A stretch of 64,000 nucleotides of DNA from Nocardioides sp. 1609 (GCF_004522105.1 NZ_SPUJ01000004.1:372001-436000), one strand, 5' to 3'; shown: positions 14,390 to 25,229, counted from the stretch's first letter. Made by a program: numbers and translations. The notes: generated by a model not told the origin, from the letters alone.

Positions 14390-15762
14390 CGCTCCAGCGC
14401 CGCCGCCGCGTCCTCGGGCTCGAACCCCGTGGCCCGCAGCTTGGCGAGGTCGAACGCGCTGTGCGCCGGCCGCGGCGCCATCGCCCGACCCACGGCGTAC
14501 TCGGCCGTGGTCGTCGCGGTCACGTCGCCGGCGTCGCGCCCGCTGAGCGCGAACACCCGGCGGGCGACGTCGGCCCACGACATCGGGTCGCCGCCGTTGC
14601 TGACGTGGTAGGTGCCGTATGCCGCCCGTGACTCGAGCAGGTGCCGCGTCGCGCGGACGAGCTCGTCGGTGAACGTGAGCCGCCCGACCTGGTCTCCCAC
14701 GACGGCCGGGGAGACGCCGTTGCCGGCGAGCCTCTGCATGGTGCGCACGAAGTTGTTGCCCTCGCCGACGACCCATGAGGTCCGCACCAGGTAGTGCCGC
14801 GCCGCGGTGCCGACCGCGAGCTCGCCGGCCGCCTTCGACTGCCCGTAGACGCCGCGCGGTGCCAGCGGCTCGTCCTCGACGTGGTCGGCGACCTCGCCGT
14901 CGAAGACGTAGTCGGTGGAGTAGTGCACCAGCGTCAGCCGGTGCGCGTCCGCGACCCGGGCCAGCGCCGCGGGGGCGGCGGCGTTGGCAGTCCACGCGGC
15001 CGCGCGGCCCTCGGGGGTCTCGGCCGCGTCGACGGCGGTGTAGGCGGCGGCGTTGAGGACGACGTCGTGCTCGTGCCAGGGCCACGCCTCGACTGCCCCA
15101 CCCGGACCCGTGTCGGTGACGTCGAGCTCGGCCCGGGTGACTCCGACGGCCCCGGGGATCGCGGCCACCAGGGCACGACCGAGCTGGCCGCCGGCGCCGA
15201 GCACCAGCGGTCGCAGCCCGGCGACCGGCGTGACGTCGGCGAGCCGGGGGTTGTGGCGGTCCTTCTCGGAGACCTCGGCCTCCTCGAGCGGGATCGGCCA
15301 CGCGACGGCGGCGTCCGGGTCGGCGAGGTCGAGGGCCGGGTAGCTGGTGCCGGGGCGCCAGTGGTCGTTGACGAGGTAGCTGTAGGCGACGCCGTCCTCG
15401 AGGGTCTGGTAGCTGTTGCCGACCCCGCGCGGGACGTAGACGGCGACCGACGGGTCGAGCTCGATCGTGAACGTGGCGCCGAACGACGCGCCCTCACGCA
15501 TGTCGACCCACGCCCCGAAGGCCCGGCCGGTGCTGACGGAGACGAACTTGTCCCACGGCTCGGTGTGGATGCCGCGGGTCGCGCCGCGGCGGGTGTTGAA
15601 CGAGACGTTCTGCTGCACCGGCCCGAAGTCCGGCAGCCCGAGCGCCGTCATCTTCGCCCGCTGCCAGGCCTCCTTGAACCAGCCGCGCGCGTCCGCGTGC
15701 ACCGGCAGCCGCACGACGAGCAGGCCGGGGATCGGGGTGGTCTCCACGGCCAGCTCAGCCAT
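14359..15762 (-). CDS. Fused dTDP-4-dehydrorhamnose 3,5-epimerase / reductase (RmlC-RmlD)
   Basis: A 467-residue fusion. Residues 1 to about 178 are RmlC (R-G-I-H with His66, D-M-R-E-G-A-S-F-G, Y-V-P-R-G-V-G-N-S). Residues about 184-467 are RmlD with the NAD(P)H motif G-A-G-G-Q-L-G near 189-195, the S-T-D-Y-V-F-D-G motif and the Y-G-Q-S-K catalytic Tyr/Lys pair. It carries out the last two steps to dTDP-L-rhamnose. The usual His of RmlC G-F-A-H-G-F is Asn here (G-V-G-N-S). It is followed upstream by rmlB in the same direction (gap 75 bp). Confidence 0.9.
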   Translation of the reverse strand: MAELAVETTPIPGLLVVRLPVHADARGWFKEAWQRAKMTALGLPDFGPVQQNVSFNTRRGATRGIHTEPWDKFVSVSTGRAFGAWVDMREGASFGATFTIELDPSVAVYVPRGVGNSYQTLEDGVAYSYLVNDHWRPGTSYPALDLADPDAAVAWPIPLEEAEVSEKDRHNPRLADVTPVAGLRPLVLGAGGQLGRALVAAIPGAVGVTRAELDVTDTGPGGAVEAWPWHEHDVVLNAAAYTAVDAAETPEGRAAAWTANAAAPAALARVADAHRLTLVHYSTDYVFDGEVADHVEDEPLAPRGVYGQSKAAGELAVGTAARHYLVRTSWVVGEGNNFVRTMQRLAGNGVSPAVVGDQVGRLTFTDELVRATRHLLESRAAYGTYHVSNGGDPMSWADVARRVFALSGRDAGDVTATTTAEYAVGRAMAPRPAHSAFDLAKLRATGFEPEDAAAALERYCVTDASRP

Positions 15763-15837
15763 GGGTCGGCCTGGGTGCGCGGGTTGCCTGCTCGACCTGC
15801 GCGGGGGACGCCGACCGCCCGCACGTCGCGGTCGGCT

Positions 15838-16851
<1,014 letters not shown>

Positions 16852-16877
16852 GAGGGGACCGACCGTGCGCCCGGCTC

Positions 16878-19118
16878 CTACGCCGACGCCTTGCCCGACG
16901 CCTTGCCCGACGCCTTGCCCGACGCCTTGCCCGACGCCTTGCCCGAGCCCTTGCCCGAACCCTTGCCCGGGCCCTTGCCCGGCGCCCTGTCGGGCGCCCG
17001 GTCCGGCGTCCTCCCCGGCCGCCACCAGTTCCACTGCCCGAGGAGGGTCATGGCGGCCGGGAGCAGCAGGCCGCGGACCACGGTGACGTCGAGCAGGATC
17101 GCGACGGTCATGCCGACCCCGATCTCCTTGATGGCCACGAGCCGGCCGGCGGCGAAGCCGAGGAAGACGATGGCGATGGCCAGCGCGGCCAGGGTCACGA
17201 CCGGGCCGGACGCCGTGATGCCGGCGAGGACGGCGTGGTCGTTGGCGGCCCGGCTGCCGCGGGCGGGAGCGCCGCGGCCGCGGGCCGGTGCGTCCCAGGC
17301 CTCCTTGATCCGGGCGACCAGGAACACGTGGTAGTCCATCGAGAGCCCGAAGACGAACATGAACAGCAGCAACGGGGAGGTGATGTCGAGCGCGCCCCAG
17401 GACGTGAAGCCGAGCAGCGAGGAGCCCCAGCCCCACTGGAAGATCGCGACCACGACGCCGAGGGTGGCGGCGAGCGAGAGCAGGTTCAGCACGAGGGTCT
17501 TGGCGGCGATGACCAGCGACCCGGTGAGTCGCAGCAGGAGCAGGCCGGCCACCAGGACGACGGCGAGCACCGCCAGCGGCAGCCGTGCCGCGGTGGCCGA
17601 CTTGGCGTCGACCAGCTCGGCGGCCGGCCCTCCGACCAGCACCGGGACGCCGAGGTCGAGCTCGCGCAGCTCGGTCACCAGGCGCTGCGCGGTCGCGCCC
17701 GAGGTGGGGCCCTTCGGCTCCACGGCCAGCCGGCTGGACCCGTCGCGGAGCGGGTCGCGCACGAGGACCTCGTCGACGTCGTCGCGCTCGACCAGCCGGC
17801 TGACGACCGCCAGCAGCCGGGCGTCCCCGGGCGGAGGTTCGGCGAGCACCGTGATGGGTGTGGTCCGCAGGTCGGGGTAGTCGCGCTGCACGGCCTCGTA
17901 GACCTGCCGGGGCTCGCTGTCGCGCGGCAGCGCCCGGGCGTCGGAGTTGCCGACGTCGAGGGCGAGCAGCGGGCTGGCGAGGAGCAGGAGGAACGCGGTG
18001 GCGGCGAGCAGCACCGGCCACGGGCGGGCCTGCGCGAAACCGGCCAGCACGGCCAGGAGCGACCGGCCCTCGGGCCGGGGACGGCGGGCGGGGCGGCCGG
18101 CGCCGGGGGCCGGCACGCGGGCGTGCCCGACCGCGATCATGGCCGGTGCCAGGGTGAGGCCCGCCGCGGTGGCCACGACCACCGCCACCACCCCGCCGAC
18201 GGCCATGCCGGTGAGGACCGGGTCGCCGAGCACGAGCAGCGCGGCGAGCGCGGAGCCGACGGTGACGCCGGAGACGAGCACGGTCCGCCCGGCCGTCGCG
18301 GTCGTCCGCCCGAGCACGGCGGCGAGTGAGTCCTTGCTCCCGGCGGCGGCCCGCTCCTCGCGGAAGCGGGCCAGGACCAGCAGGCTGTAGTCGACGGCCA
18401 GGCCGAGGCCGAGGACCGTCACCACGTTGACGGCGTACTCGCTGACCGAGGTGAGGGTGGTCAGGCCGGTCAGGCCGAGCAACGAGACCGCGACGGCGCC
18501 GAGCGCGGTCACGACGGGCATGGCGCCGACGACCCAGCCCCCGAGCGCGACCACCAGGACGACGAGCAGGACCACGAGCGCGACGCCCTCGCCCCGGGCG
18601 GCGTCCTGGACCGCCTGGTCGGCGAAGTCCTCCTCGGCGAGCAGCTCACCGCCGACCAGCACGGAGGGGAAGGGGATGGCGCGCAGCTCCTCGGCCACCT
18701 GGGCGGCCACCGCGAGCGCCTCGTCGCGGGTGAGCGTCGGGTCGAGCTCGACCTCGACGACGGCGCCCTGGCCGTCGGCGGCGACCAGGTCGCTCGCGCC
18801 GGTCGTGTACGGGTCGCGGATCTCGGCGACGCCGGGCAGCTCGCGCAGGTCGTAGAGGATGGTGCTGGCGGCGTCGACGAGGTTGACGGCGAGCGCATCG
18901 GTGCCGGCGAGCACCGCCACGACCTGCTCGCCCTCGGGGTCGAGACGGTCCAGACGCTGCTCGACCGTCGTCGACTCGACGCCGTCGCGCAGGCCGGGCT
19001 CGGTGGCCTTGTCGAACACCGAACCGCCGAGCACGGAGCCGGCGACGACCAGGAGGGCCCAGGCCCCCAGCACGACGGCGCGTCGGTGACACACCCATCG
19101 GCCCCACCGCTCCAGCAC
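16878..19118 (-). CDS. MMPL-family RND transporter
   Basis: A 746-residue membrane transporter with two MMPL halves, each one helix, a large extracytoplasmic domain and a five-helix bundle containing G-L-A-V-D-Y-S-L (first half) and G-L-S-M-D-Y-H-V-F (second half). These carry the Asp-Tyr proton relay. MMPL proteins export lipids or small hydrophobic molecules. The C-terminal tail is a basic repeat of G-K-A-S units. The GTG at 19118 was chosen because TAGAGT lies 7 nt upstream; the longer frame to 19211 adds promoter-like sequence. Confidence 0.9.
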   Translation of the reverse strand: MLERWGRWVCHRRAVVLGAWALLVVAGSVLGGSVFDKATEPGLRDGVESTTVEQRLDRLDPEGEQVVAVLAGTDALAVNLVDAASTILYDLRELPGVAEIRDPYTTGASDLVAADGQGAVVEVELDPTLTRDEALAVAAQVAEELRAIPFPSVLVGGELLAEEDFADQAVQDAARGEGVALVVLLVVLVVALGGWVVGAMPVVTALGAVAVSLLGLTGLTTLTSVSEYAVNVVTVLGLGLAVDYSLLVLARFREERAAAGSKDSLAAVLGRTTATAGRTVLVSGVTVGSALAALLVLGDPVLTGMAVGGVVAVVVATAAGLTLAPAMIAVGHARVPAPGAGRPARRPRPEGRSLLAVLAGFAQARPWPVLLAATAFLLLLASPLLALDVGNSDARALPRDSEPRQVYEAVQRDYPDLRTTPITVLAEPPPGDARLLAVVSRLVERDDVDEVLVRDPLRDGSSRLAVEPKGPTSGATAQRLVTELRELDLGVPVLVGGPAAELVDAKSATAARLPLAVLAVVLVAGLLLLRLTGSLVIAAKTLVLNLLSLAATLGVVVAIFQWGWGSSLLGFTSWGALDITSPLLLFMFVFGLSMDYHVFLVARIKEAWDAPARGRGAPARGSRAANDHAVLAGITASGPVVTLAALAIAIVFLGFAAGRLVAIKEIGVGMTVAILLDVTVVRGLLLPAAMTLLGQWNWWRPGRTPDRAPDRAPGKGPGKGSGKGSGKASGKASGKASGKASGKASA
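16885..16980. repeat. Eight 12-bp tandem units in the 3' end of the MMPL gene
   Basis: Five exact GACGCCTTGCCC units (16885-16944) and three variants follow each other without gaps. They encode the G-K-A-S / G-K-G-S repeats of the cytoplasmic tail on the minus strand. Unit number can change by slippage without breaking the frame. Confidence 0.85.
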
Positions 19119-19125
19119 GAGCGCG

Positions 19126-19131
19126 ACTCTA
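19126..19131 (-). promoter_or_regulatory. -10 box of leaderless MMPL gene
   Basis: TAGAGT on the minus strand lies 7 nt before the GTG at 19118 and decides this start. Confidence 0.45.
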
Positions 19132-19169
19132 GACCGGTCCGACTTTTGTAGAGAACTCAGTCCTAAGTC

Positions 19170-19199
19170 TTCCAAGAGTCGGCAAATGTCCCCTACAGT
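19170..19199 (+). promoter_or_regulatory. Promoter of the large secreted protein gene
   Basis: TTCCAA (19170-19175) and TACAGT (19194-19199) are spaced 18 nt in a locally AT-rich region, leaving a leader of about 50 nt with a good ribosome-binding site before 19257. Confidence 0.4.
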
Positions 19200-19256
19200 G
19201 ACGGTCATCACGTGTATCCCGGCTCGCTCGAGCCCGGGACTTCTGGGAGGTCATCG

Positions 19257-22200
19257 GTGTCAAGCACCCGTCTGTTGCAACACAATCGCCCGCGAGCCCT
19301 GCGCCGCGGTTCCTTCGCCACCCTCGCCGCCGGCGCCCTGACGCTGGGGCTGCTCGCGTCGCTGCCCAGCGCGCAGGCAGCGATCCCGGCCGGCAACGAG
19401 CCGGGCGTCACCCTGCGTGGCTACCAGCTCGGCGCGTCGATCTCGGAGCTCTGCACGCTCAAGGCGGCGCAGACGCCCAACGTCGACCTGCTCAAGCCCA
19501 CCATCGACTGGGACGCCCCCGAGGACTTCGGCGGCCTGTCCGACAACTTCGTCGTGGAGGCGCTCGCCGACCTCGACATCACCACCGCCGGTGAGTACAC
19601 CTTCCGGCTGCTGAGCGACGACGGCTCCCAGCTGTTCATCGACGGCACCAGCGTCATCGACAACGACGGCCTCCACGGCAACGTGCCGAAGGACGGCGCC
19701 GTCACGCTGACCACCGGCGTCAAGAAGCTGCGGATCGACTTCTTCGAGGCCGGCGGCGGCGAGCAGCTGACGCTGCAGTGGAAGAAGCCCGGCGACACCG
19801 CCTTCACCGTGGTCCCCAACACCGTGCTCAGCACCGAGGCCGGCGTCACCCGCGTCACCGCCCCCGGCTTCAAGCAGTGCGAGGGCCAGGACGACTCGGC
19901 CGGTGACGGCCTCATGCTCGACGGCGTCAACCCCGCCTACGACCTGGTCGACCTCCGCCCGAGTGGCTTCGAGCCCCAGGTCACCGGCCTGGAGTGGGAC
20001 GGCGACGACCTCCTCGTCCTCACGTGGGGCGGCAACGGCAACGACCAGGGCAACGTCGAGCTCGGCGAGCTCTACCGGCTCGAGGGCGTCAAGGACGCCG
20101 CCAGCCCCACCGACGTCACGCGCACCAAGATCGCCGGCGAGCTCAAGGAGCCGCAGGGCATCAAGGTCGTCGACGGCGACATCTACATCTCCGAGAAGAC
20201 CGGGCTCATCAAGCTCGTCGACGGCAACTCCGACGGCGTCTTCGAGGGACGCGAGGACATCGCGGCGTACCCCTTCGACGGCAACTTCCACGAGTTCGGC
20301 TTCGGCATGCTCTACGACGAGGCCACCGACCAGTTCCACGTCAACCTCTCGGTCTCCATCAACCTCGGCGGCGCCACCACCGTGCCGCAGGGCTCGCAGG
20401 ACCGCGGCACGCACATCACCATCGACCGGGCGACCGGCGAGATCGAGTACGTCGCCGGCGGCCTCCGCACGCCCCACGGCATGGGCTGGGGAGCCGACGG
20501 CGAGATCTTCGTGACCGACAACCAGGGTGGGTGGCTCCCGGCCAACAAGCTCATCGAGATCAAGCCGGGCCAGTTCTACAACCACTTCACCACCGAGAAG
20601 GACGGCACGCCGGGTCGCTTCGACGACCAGCCCGTGACCAAGCCGGTGCTGTGGATGCCGCAGAACGAGATCGCCAACTCCCCGAGCACCCCGATCGTCG
20701 TCGAGGAGGGTCCCTACGCGGGCCAGATGTTCATCGGCGACGTCACCTACGGCGGCCTGCAGCGCGCCGACCTCGAGGAGGTCGGCGGCGCCAAGCAGGG
20801 TGCCCTGTTCCGGATGACGCAGGGCCTCGAGGCCGGCGTCAGCCGCGTCCTCGCCGGTCCTGACGGCTCGCTGATCGTGGGCGGCCTCGGCGCCGGCGGC
20901 AACTGGGGCCAGAACGGCAAGCTCCGCTTCGGCCTGCAGAAGCTCGACCTCAGCGGCACCGTCCCGTTCGACATGCTGTCGATGGACGTGGTCGAGGGCG
21001 GCTTCGAGATCACCTACACCGAGCCCCTCTCCGCCGCGACGCTGGCGAACCTCGACGACGCCTACGTCGTCGACCAGTGGCGCTACCGGCCCACCGCGCA
21101 GTACGGCGGCCCGAAGCTCGACGAGGAGACCCTCACCGTCTCCAGCGCCGAGGCCAGCCAGGACGGCAAGACCGTCACGGTGATGGTCGACGGCATGAAG
21201 CCCGACCGCGTCGTGCACCTGCGCTCCCCGCGCCCCTTCGCCGCGGCGTCGGGCGAGCAGCTGTGGAACACCGAGGCCTGGTACACGCTGAACAACTACC
21301 CGGGCTACGTCGCCCCCGAGCCCGAGGCCCCGGCCGACGGCATCTACGAGCTCGAGGACGGCGACCTCACCGGCTCCGCCGGCATCTCGACCGAGCACGC
21401 CGGCTACACCGGCTCCGGCTTCGTCGACGGCATCCAGTCCATCGGCTCCGGCACCACGGTCGAGGTCGTCGCGCCGAAGGCGGGCGCCTACGACCTGCAG
21501 CTCCGCTACGGCAACGGCCCGAACCCGCAGCCGAACCAGGCCAAGAAGATGAGCCTGTACGTCGGCGGCGTCCTCCAGACGATCACCCTGCCGCCGTTCG
21601 CGGACTGGAAGACCTGGGGCACGTTCACCGTGCGGGTGAACCTGCCCGCCGGGACCACCCGCGTCGAGCTCGCCTACGAGACCGGTGACGACGGCAACGT
21701 CAACCTCGACCACCTCAAGGTGATCGACCCGACCGGCGGTCGGGTCGAGGCCGAGGACGGCACGATCACCGGCGAGAACAACCGCGTCCAGACCGAGCAC
21801 GCCGGCTACAGCGGCACCGGCTACGTCGGTGGCTTCGAGAACGACGGCACCGCCGTCACCTTCGACGTCACCCCGACCGCGGCCGGGCTCCACAACGTCA
21901 CGGTCGGCTACGCCAACGGCCCGAACCCGCAGCCCGACCAGACCAAGCAGATGTCGGTCTACGTCAACGGCACCTTCGCCAAGAAGCTGTCGCTGCCGCC
22001 CACGGGCTCGTGGAAGACCTGGGGCACGATCACCGACCAGCTCGAGCTGGCCGCCGGCGCCAACGTCGTCACGATCCAGCGCGACACCGGTGACAACGGC
22101 AACGTCAACATCGACTACCTCGCCCTCGGCGCCCGCGAGGCGTGCGCCCCGGGTCAGGTGCCGGGTGCCGACGACGAGTTCGACGGCACCACGCTCGACA

Positions 22201-24020
22201 CCTGTCGCTGGAGCACGATCCTGAACAAGACGGCGACCGGCGTCACCGTCGCCGGCGGCCAGCTGCGGATCAACGCCCAGGGCGGTGACCTCTCCGGTGG
22301 GGCGGTCGACGCGAAGAACATGATCCTGCAGTCGGCTCCCGCCGAGGGTCCGTGGGCGGCTACCACGCAGTTCTCGATGACCGGCGCCGACGACTACCTC
22401 CAGGGTGGTCTCGTGGCCTGGACCAGCGCCACGAACTACGCCAAGTTCGTCGCGATGGAGAAGCCGGACGGCGACTGGGTGCTCGAGCTCGGCCGCCGGA
22501 TCAACGGCGACATGGTCTACACCAACGCCGACCTGCCCGACGGCGCCGCTCCTGACGAGCTGCAGCTGCAGCTGGTCTCGACCGGCACCGCGATCCAGGG
22601 CCGCTGGTCGGTCGACAACGGCACGACGTGGACGTCCATGGGCTCGGGCTACCCGAGCACCGGGCTGGTCGACCCCAAGATCGGCCTCGCTGCCTACAAC
22701 GGCACCGGCAACGGCAACCAGGTCGGCGTCTTCGACTGGTTCAAGGTCACCGGCGACCCGGTCGTCACGCCCGACACCTGCACGGGCACCGAGGCCGACC
22801 CCGGCTACCGGATGCTCTTCGACGGCACCGCAGCCAGCATGGCGGACTGGAAGATGGCCGGTCCCGGCCTGTTCACCCGCGAGGAGGACTGCACGCTGAA
22901 GACCAACGGCGGCCTCGGTCTGCTCTGGCACACCGACCCGCTCGAGGGCGACTACTCGCTGCAGCTGGACTGGAAGCTCGTCAAGGACGACAACGGCGGT
23001 GTGTTCGTCGGGTTCCCGAACCCGGAGACCACCCCCCGCTACGAAGGTGACGCCCCCAACCCGGCCGGTGACCCGTGGGTCGCCGTCGACAAGGGCTACG
23101 AGATCCAGATCGACGCGTCGGACGACGCGGACAGCACCACGGGAGCGGTCTACAACTTCCAGTCCGCAGACCTTCCTGCCCGCGATGCTGCGCTCAACCC
23201 GGTCCCGGAGTGGAACCACTACGAGATCAAGGTCGAGGGCAAGCGCATCCGGATCTACCTCAACGGTGCGCTGGTCAACGACTTCACCAGCACCGACCCC
23301 GCACGGATGGGTCTGCCGTCGTACTTCGGTCTGCAGAACCACGGCGGCGGCGAGAACGTGTTCTACCGCAACGTCCAGATCAAGGACCTGGCCGACCCGG
23401 AGAACGTCGCCTCGTCGACGACGGTGACCCCCACGCCGTCCGAGGTCGAGATCGGCAAGACCGCCCAGGTCCAGGTGACCGTCGACTCCGAGGCCCAGGA
23501 GACCCCCACCGGTGACGTCGTCGTCTCGGTCGCGGGCAAGCCGATGGCCCCGGTCGCGCTCGACGCCACCGGCAAGGCCACCGTCACGGTCGGTCCCTTC
23601 ACCACGGCAGGCACGGTCGCCCTCACGGCGACCTACGCCGGCGACATCGCGCACGAGCCGAGCGAGGCCGCGGCCTCGCTGACGGTGAAGGCGAAGACGC
23701 CGCCCCCGGTGGTCAAGAAGCCGAAGGTCTCCGCCGTCGGCAAGAAGCTCGACGCGAACAAGGCGCGACGCCAGGCCTCGGTCTCGCTGCGCTGCGTCGA
23801 TGCCACGTGCGCGGCCACCGCCACGGTGCAGCTGGCCAGCGGCAAGGTGCTGGGCAAGGGCTCGTTCACCATCAAGGCCGGGGCGAAGAAGAAGGTCACG
23901 GTCTCGCTGAACCAGCAGGCTCGTGCCCGCCTCGCCAAGGCGAAGTCGACTCCTGTCGTGATGGTCGTCCGGTTCGCCGACGGTCGCACCCAGAAGCTCT
24001 GGCTGCGCCTGACCAGGTGA
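19257..24020 (+). CDS. Secreted multidomain carbohydrate-acting protein (PA14, sugar-dehydrogenase-like propeller, CBMs, DUF1080)
   Basis: A 1587-residue secreted protein; GTG start after GGGAGG. Order: signal peptide (cleavage after A-Q-A, near 42); PA14 domain (about 50-190); glucose/sorbosone-dehydrogenase-like beta-propeller (about 225-600); two CBM6-like modules (about 695-825 and 830-960; both contain W-K-T-W-G); a DUF1349/concanavalin-like module (about 965-1170); DUF1080 (3-keto-disaccharide-hydrolase fold, about 1180-1378); an Ig-like repeat (about 1385-1480); and a basic C-terminal domain. It likely binds and oxidises or cleaves extracellular polysaccharide. Quinone or haem cofactor cannot be judged. 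A strong terminator follows. Confidence 0.85.
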   Translation: MSSTRLLQHNRPRALRRGSFATLAAGALTLGLLASLPSAQAAIPAGNEPGVTLRGYQLGASISELCTLKAAQTPNVDLLKPTIDWDAPEDFGGLSDNFVVEALADLDITTAGEYTFRLLSDDGSQLFIDGTSVIDNDGLHGNVPKDGAVTLTTGVKKLRIDFFEAGGGEQLTLQWKKPGDTAFTVVPNTVLSTEAGVTRVTAPGFKQCEGQDDSAGDGLMLDGVNPAYDLVDLRPSGFEPQVTGLEWDGDDLLVLTWGGNGNDQGNVELGELYRLEGVKDAASPTDVTRTKIAGELKEPQGIKVVDGDIYISEKTGLIKLVDGNSDGVFEGREDIAAYPFDGNFHEFGFGMLYDEATDQFHVNLSVSINLGGATTVPQGSQDRGTHITIDRATGEIEYVAGGLRTPHGMGWGADGEIFVTDNQGGWLPANKLIEIKPGQFYNHFTTEKDGTPGRFDDQPVTKPVLWMPQNEIANSPSTPIVVEEGPYAGQMFIGDVTYGGLQRADLEEVGGAKQGALFRMTQGLEAGVSRVLAGPDGSLIVGGLGAGGNWGQNGKLRFGLQKLDLSGTVPFDMLSMDVVEGGFEITYTEPLSAATLANLDDAYVVDQWRYRPTAQYGGPKLDEETLTVSSAEASQDGKTVTVMVDGMKPDRVVHLRSPRPFAAASGEQLWNTEAWYTLNNYPGYVAPEPEAPADGIYELEDGDLTGSAGISTEHAGYTGSGFVDGIQSIGSGTTVEVVAPKAGAYDLQLRYGNGPNPQPNQAKKMSLYVGGVLQTITLPPFADWKTWGTFTVRVNLPAGTTRVELAYETGDDGNVNLDHLKVIDPTGGRVEAEDGTITGENNRVQTEHAGYSGTGYVGGFENDGTAVTFDVTPTAAGLHNVTVGYANGPNPQPDQTKQMSVYVNGTFAKKLSLPPTGSWKTWGTITDQLELAAGANVVTIQRDTGDNGNVNIDYLALGAREACAPGQVPGADDEFDGTTLDTCRWSTILNKTATGVTVAGGQLRINAQGGDLSGGAVDAKNMILQSAPAEGPWAATTQFSMTGADDYLQGGLVAWTSATNYAKFVAMEKPDGDWVLELGRRINGDMVYTNADLPDGAAPDELQLQLVSTGTAIQGRWSVDNGTTWTSMGSGYPSTGLVDPKIGLAAYNGTGNGNQVGVFDWFKVTGDPVVTPDTCTGTEADPGYRMLFDGTAASMADWKMAGPGLFTREEDCTLKTNGGLGLLWHTDPLEGDYSLQLDWKLVKDDNGGVFVGFPNPETTPRYEGDAPNPAGDPWVAVDKGYEIQIDASDDADSTTGAVYNFQSADLPARDAALNPVPEWNHYEIKVEGKRIRIYLNGALVNDFTSTDPARMGLPSYFGLQNHGGGENVFYRNVQIKDLADPENVASSTTVTPTPSEVEIGKTAQVQVTVDSEAQETPTGDVVVSVAGKPMAPVALDATGKATVTVGPFTTAGTVALTATYAGDIAHEPSEAAASLTVKAKTPPPVVKKPKVSAVGKKLDANKARRQASVSLRCVDATCAATATVQLASGKVLGKGSFTIKAGAKKKVTVSLNQQARARLAKAKSTPVVMVVRFADGRTQKLWLRLTR

Positions 24021-24036
24021 GCTGACCTGAAGCACT

Positions 24037-24084
24037 GAACCGCCGGCGACCACCCCCTGCTCCACGGGTGGTCGCCGGCGGTTC
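24037..24084. terminator. Terminator of the large secreted protein gene
   Basis: Perfect 19-bp arms (24037-24055 and 24066-24084) with a 10-nt loop, followed by GCATTT. Confidence 0.85.
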
Positions 24085-24161
24085 GCATTTCGGCGGCCGT
24101 GGGTGTGGCTGTGGCTGCGGCTGCGGCGCGCCCGCCCGCACCTGCGGGACGCGGCCCGGGC

Positions 24162-24527
24162 TCAGCGCCGGACCTTGACCTTCCGGGTCACCTTGAACGG
24201 GCCGCCCTGCACGCTGACGAACCCGATCTCCGCCACGCGCGACCTGGTGGCGCACAGCCGGTAGTGGCGCTTCTCGATGACGTAGTCCTGGGACACCGCC
24301 ACCCGGTCGTCGAAGCGGCCGTCGAACCCGACGACCTTCTCGACGCGCGCGATCGTCATGCCCCGGCGCACCTTTTTGTACTCGGCCGCCGACACGCAGC
24401 GGTCGACACCGTGGCCGGGTCCGCGGGCGGACCCTGGGTCCGGGGCACCGGCGGCGGCGCCTGACAACGCAGCGAGCAGGAGGGGCACGGGGAGCGCGAC
24501 GCGCAGGGCGGCGTGACGAGGTGACAT
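24162..24527 (-). CDS. Small exported protein, BamE/BLIP-like fold suspected
   Basis: A 121-residue protein with a signal peptide (M-S-P-R-H-A-A-L-R-V-A-L-P... to A-G-A). The mature part has V-S-A-A-E-Y-K-K-V-R-R-G-M-T-I-A-R-V-E-K-V-V-G, the pattern seen in SmpA/BamE and beta-lactamase-inhibitor-like repeats, and two cysteines that could form a disulfide. Function is unknown. The ATG at 24527 gives the signal peptide; a longer frame adds 11 residues. Confidence 0.65.
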   Translation of the reverse strand: MSPRHAALRVALPVPLLLAALSGAAAGAPDPGSARGPGHGVDRCVSAAEYKKVRRGMTIARVEKVVGFDGRFDDRVAVSQDYVIEKRHYRLCATRSRVAEIGFVSVQGGPFKVTRKVKVRR

Positions 24528-24617
24528 GTCCCGGTCACTGCCCGACGGTCCGTGCGGCAAACCCGCCCCCCGGGTCGGGTGGAGCGGCGTCGTCCCGGGG
24601 GCTGTCCGCCCCTGCCG

Positions 24618-25229
24618 TCAGACCAGGTCGCGCAGGCGGTCGGCCAAGGAGTCCTTGACGGCGTCCACGATGGCCGGCTGGAGCTGGTCGTTGAGCGCGT
24701 CCTGGCTGTCGAGGTTGGCCAGCAGCTCGCGCAGGTCGAGGTCGTCGATGGCCCGGACCAGCACGTCGTCGGTCTTCAGGGCGCCGTCGACGATCGAGTC
24801 CGGCAGGGCCCGGATCGCGGCCTCGAGGAATCCGTTGAGGTCGGCGGAGTCCAGTGCCTCGTCGACCAGCTCGGAGGACGGTGGCAGCGTGCCGTCGTCC
24901 TCCATCCGGGCGACGGCGGCCTTGAGGCCCTCACGGAGCGCGTCGACCTGTGCGTCGGTGGGATCGCCGCCCTGGCCCAGGTCGAGCGTGAGTGCCTCGC
25001 GGCTGACGTCGAGCCGGCAGGCGGCCCCGTCGATGCCGAGCAGCACCAGCCGCTCGGTGAGCCCCTCGATGCCGTCGGACTGCGAGGTCACGTCCCGGGC
25101 CACGCACGGGTCGGCGGTCCTCAGGGGCTCGAACGTCCCGCCGCCGTTGGCGAGCTGGGTGCCGATCACGCCGGCGACGAGGACGAGAGCGACCGCGGGC
25201 ATGCTCGCCCGGCGCAGGGCGCCGGTCAC
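24618..25229 (-). CDS. Membrane-anchored protein of unknown function, partner of the MFS transporter
   Basis: A 203-residue protein with one N-terminal membrane helix (about 9-26) and an acidic, helical extracytoplasmic domain with two cysteines about 45 residues apart. I recognise no family. The GTG at 25229 overlaps the stop of the MFS gene (GTGA), so translation is coupled and the two proteins probably work together. Confidence 0.65.
   Translation of the reverse strand: MTGALRRASMPAVALVLVAGVIGTQLANGGGTFEPLRTADPCVARDVTSQSDGIEGLTERLVLLGIDGAACRLDVSREALTLDLGQGGDPTDAQVDALREGLKAAVARMEDDGTLPPSSELVDEALDSADLNGFLEAAIRALPDSIVDGALKTDDVLVRAIDDLDLRELLANLDSQDALNDQLQPAIVDAVKDSLADRLRDLV

Noticed and set aside
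19260..24065. 1601-codon open frame on the minus strand opposite the large secreted protein
   Set aside because: It mirrors the plus-strand gene, has no recognisable domain and arises from the G/C-rich third positions; the plus strand has signal peptide, domains and ribosome-binding site.
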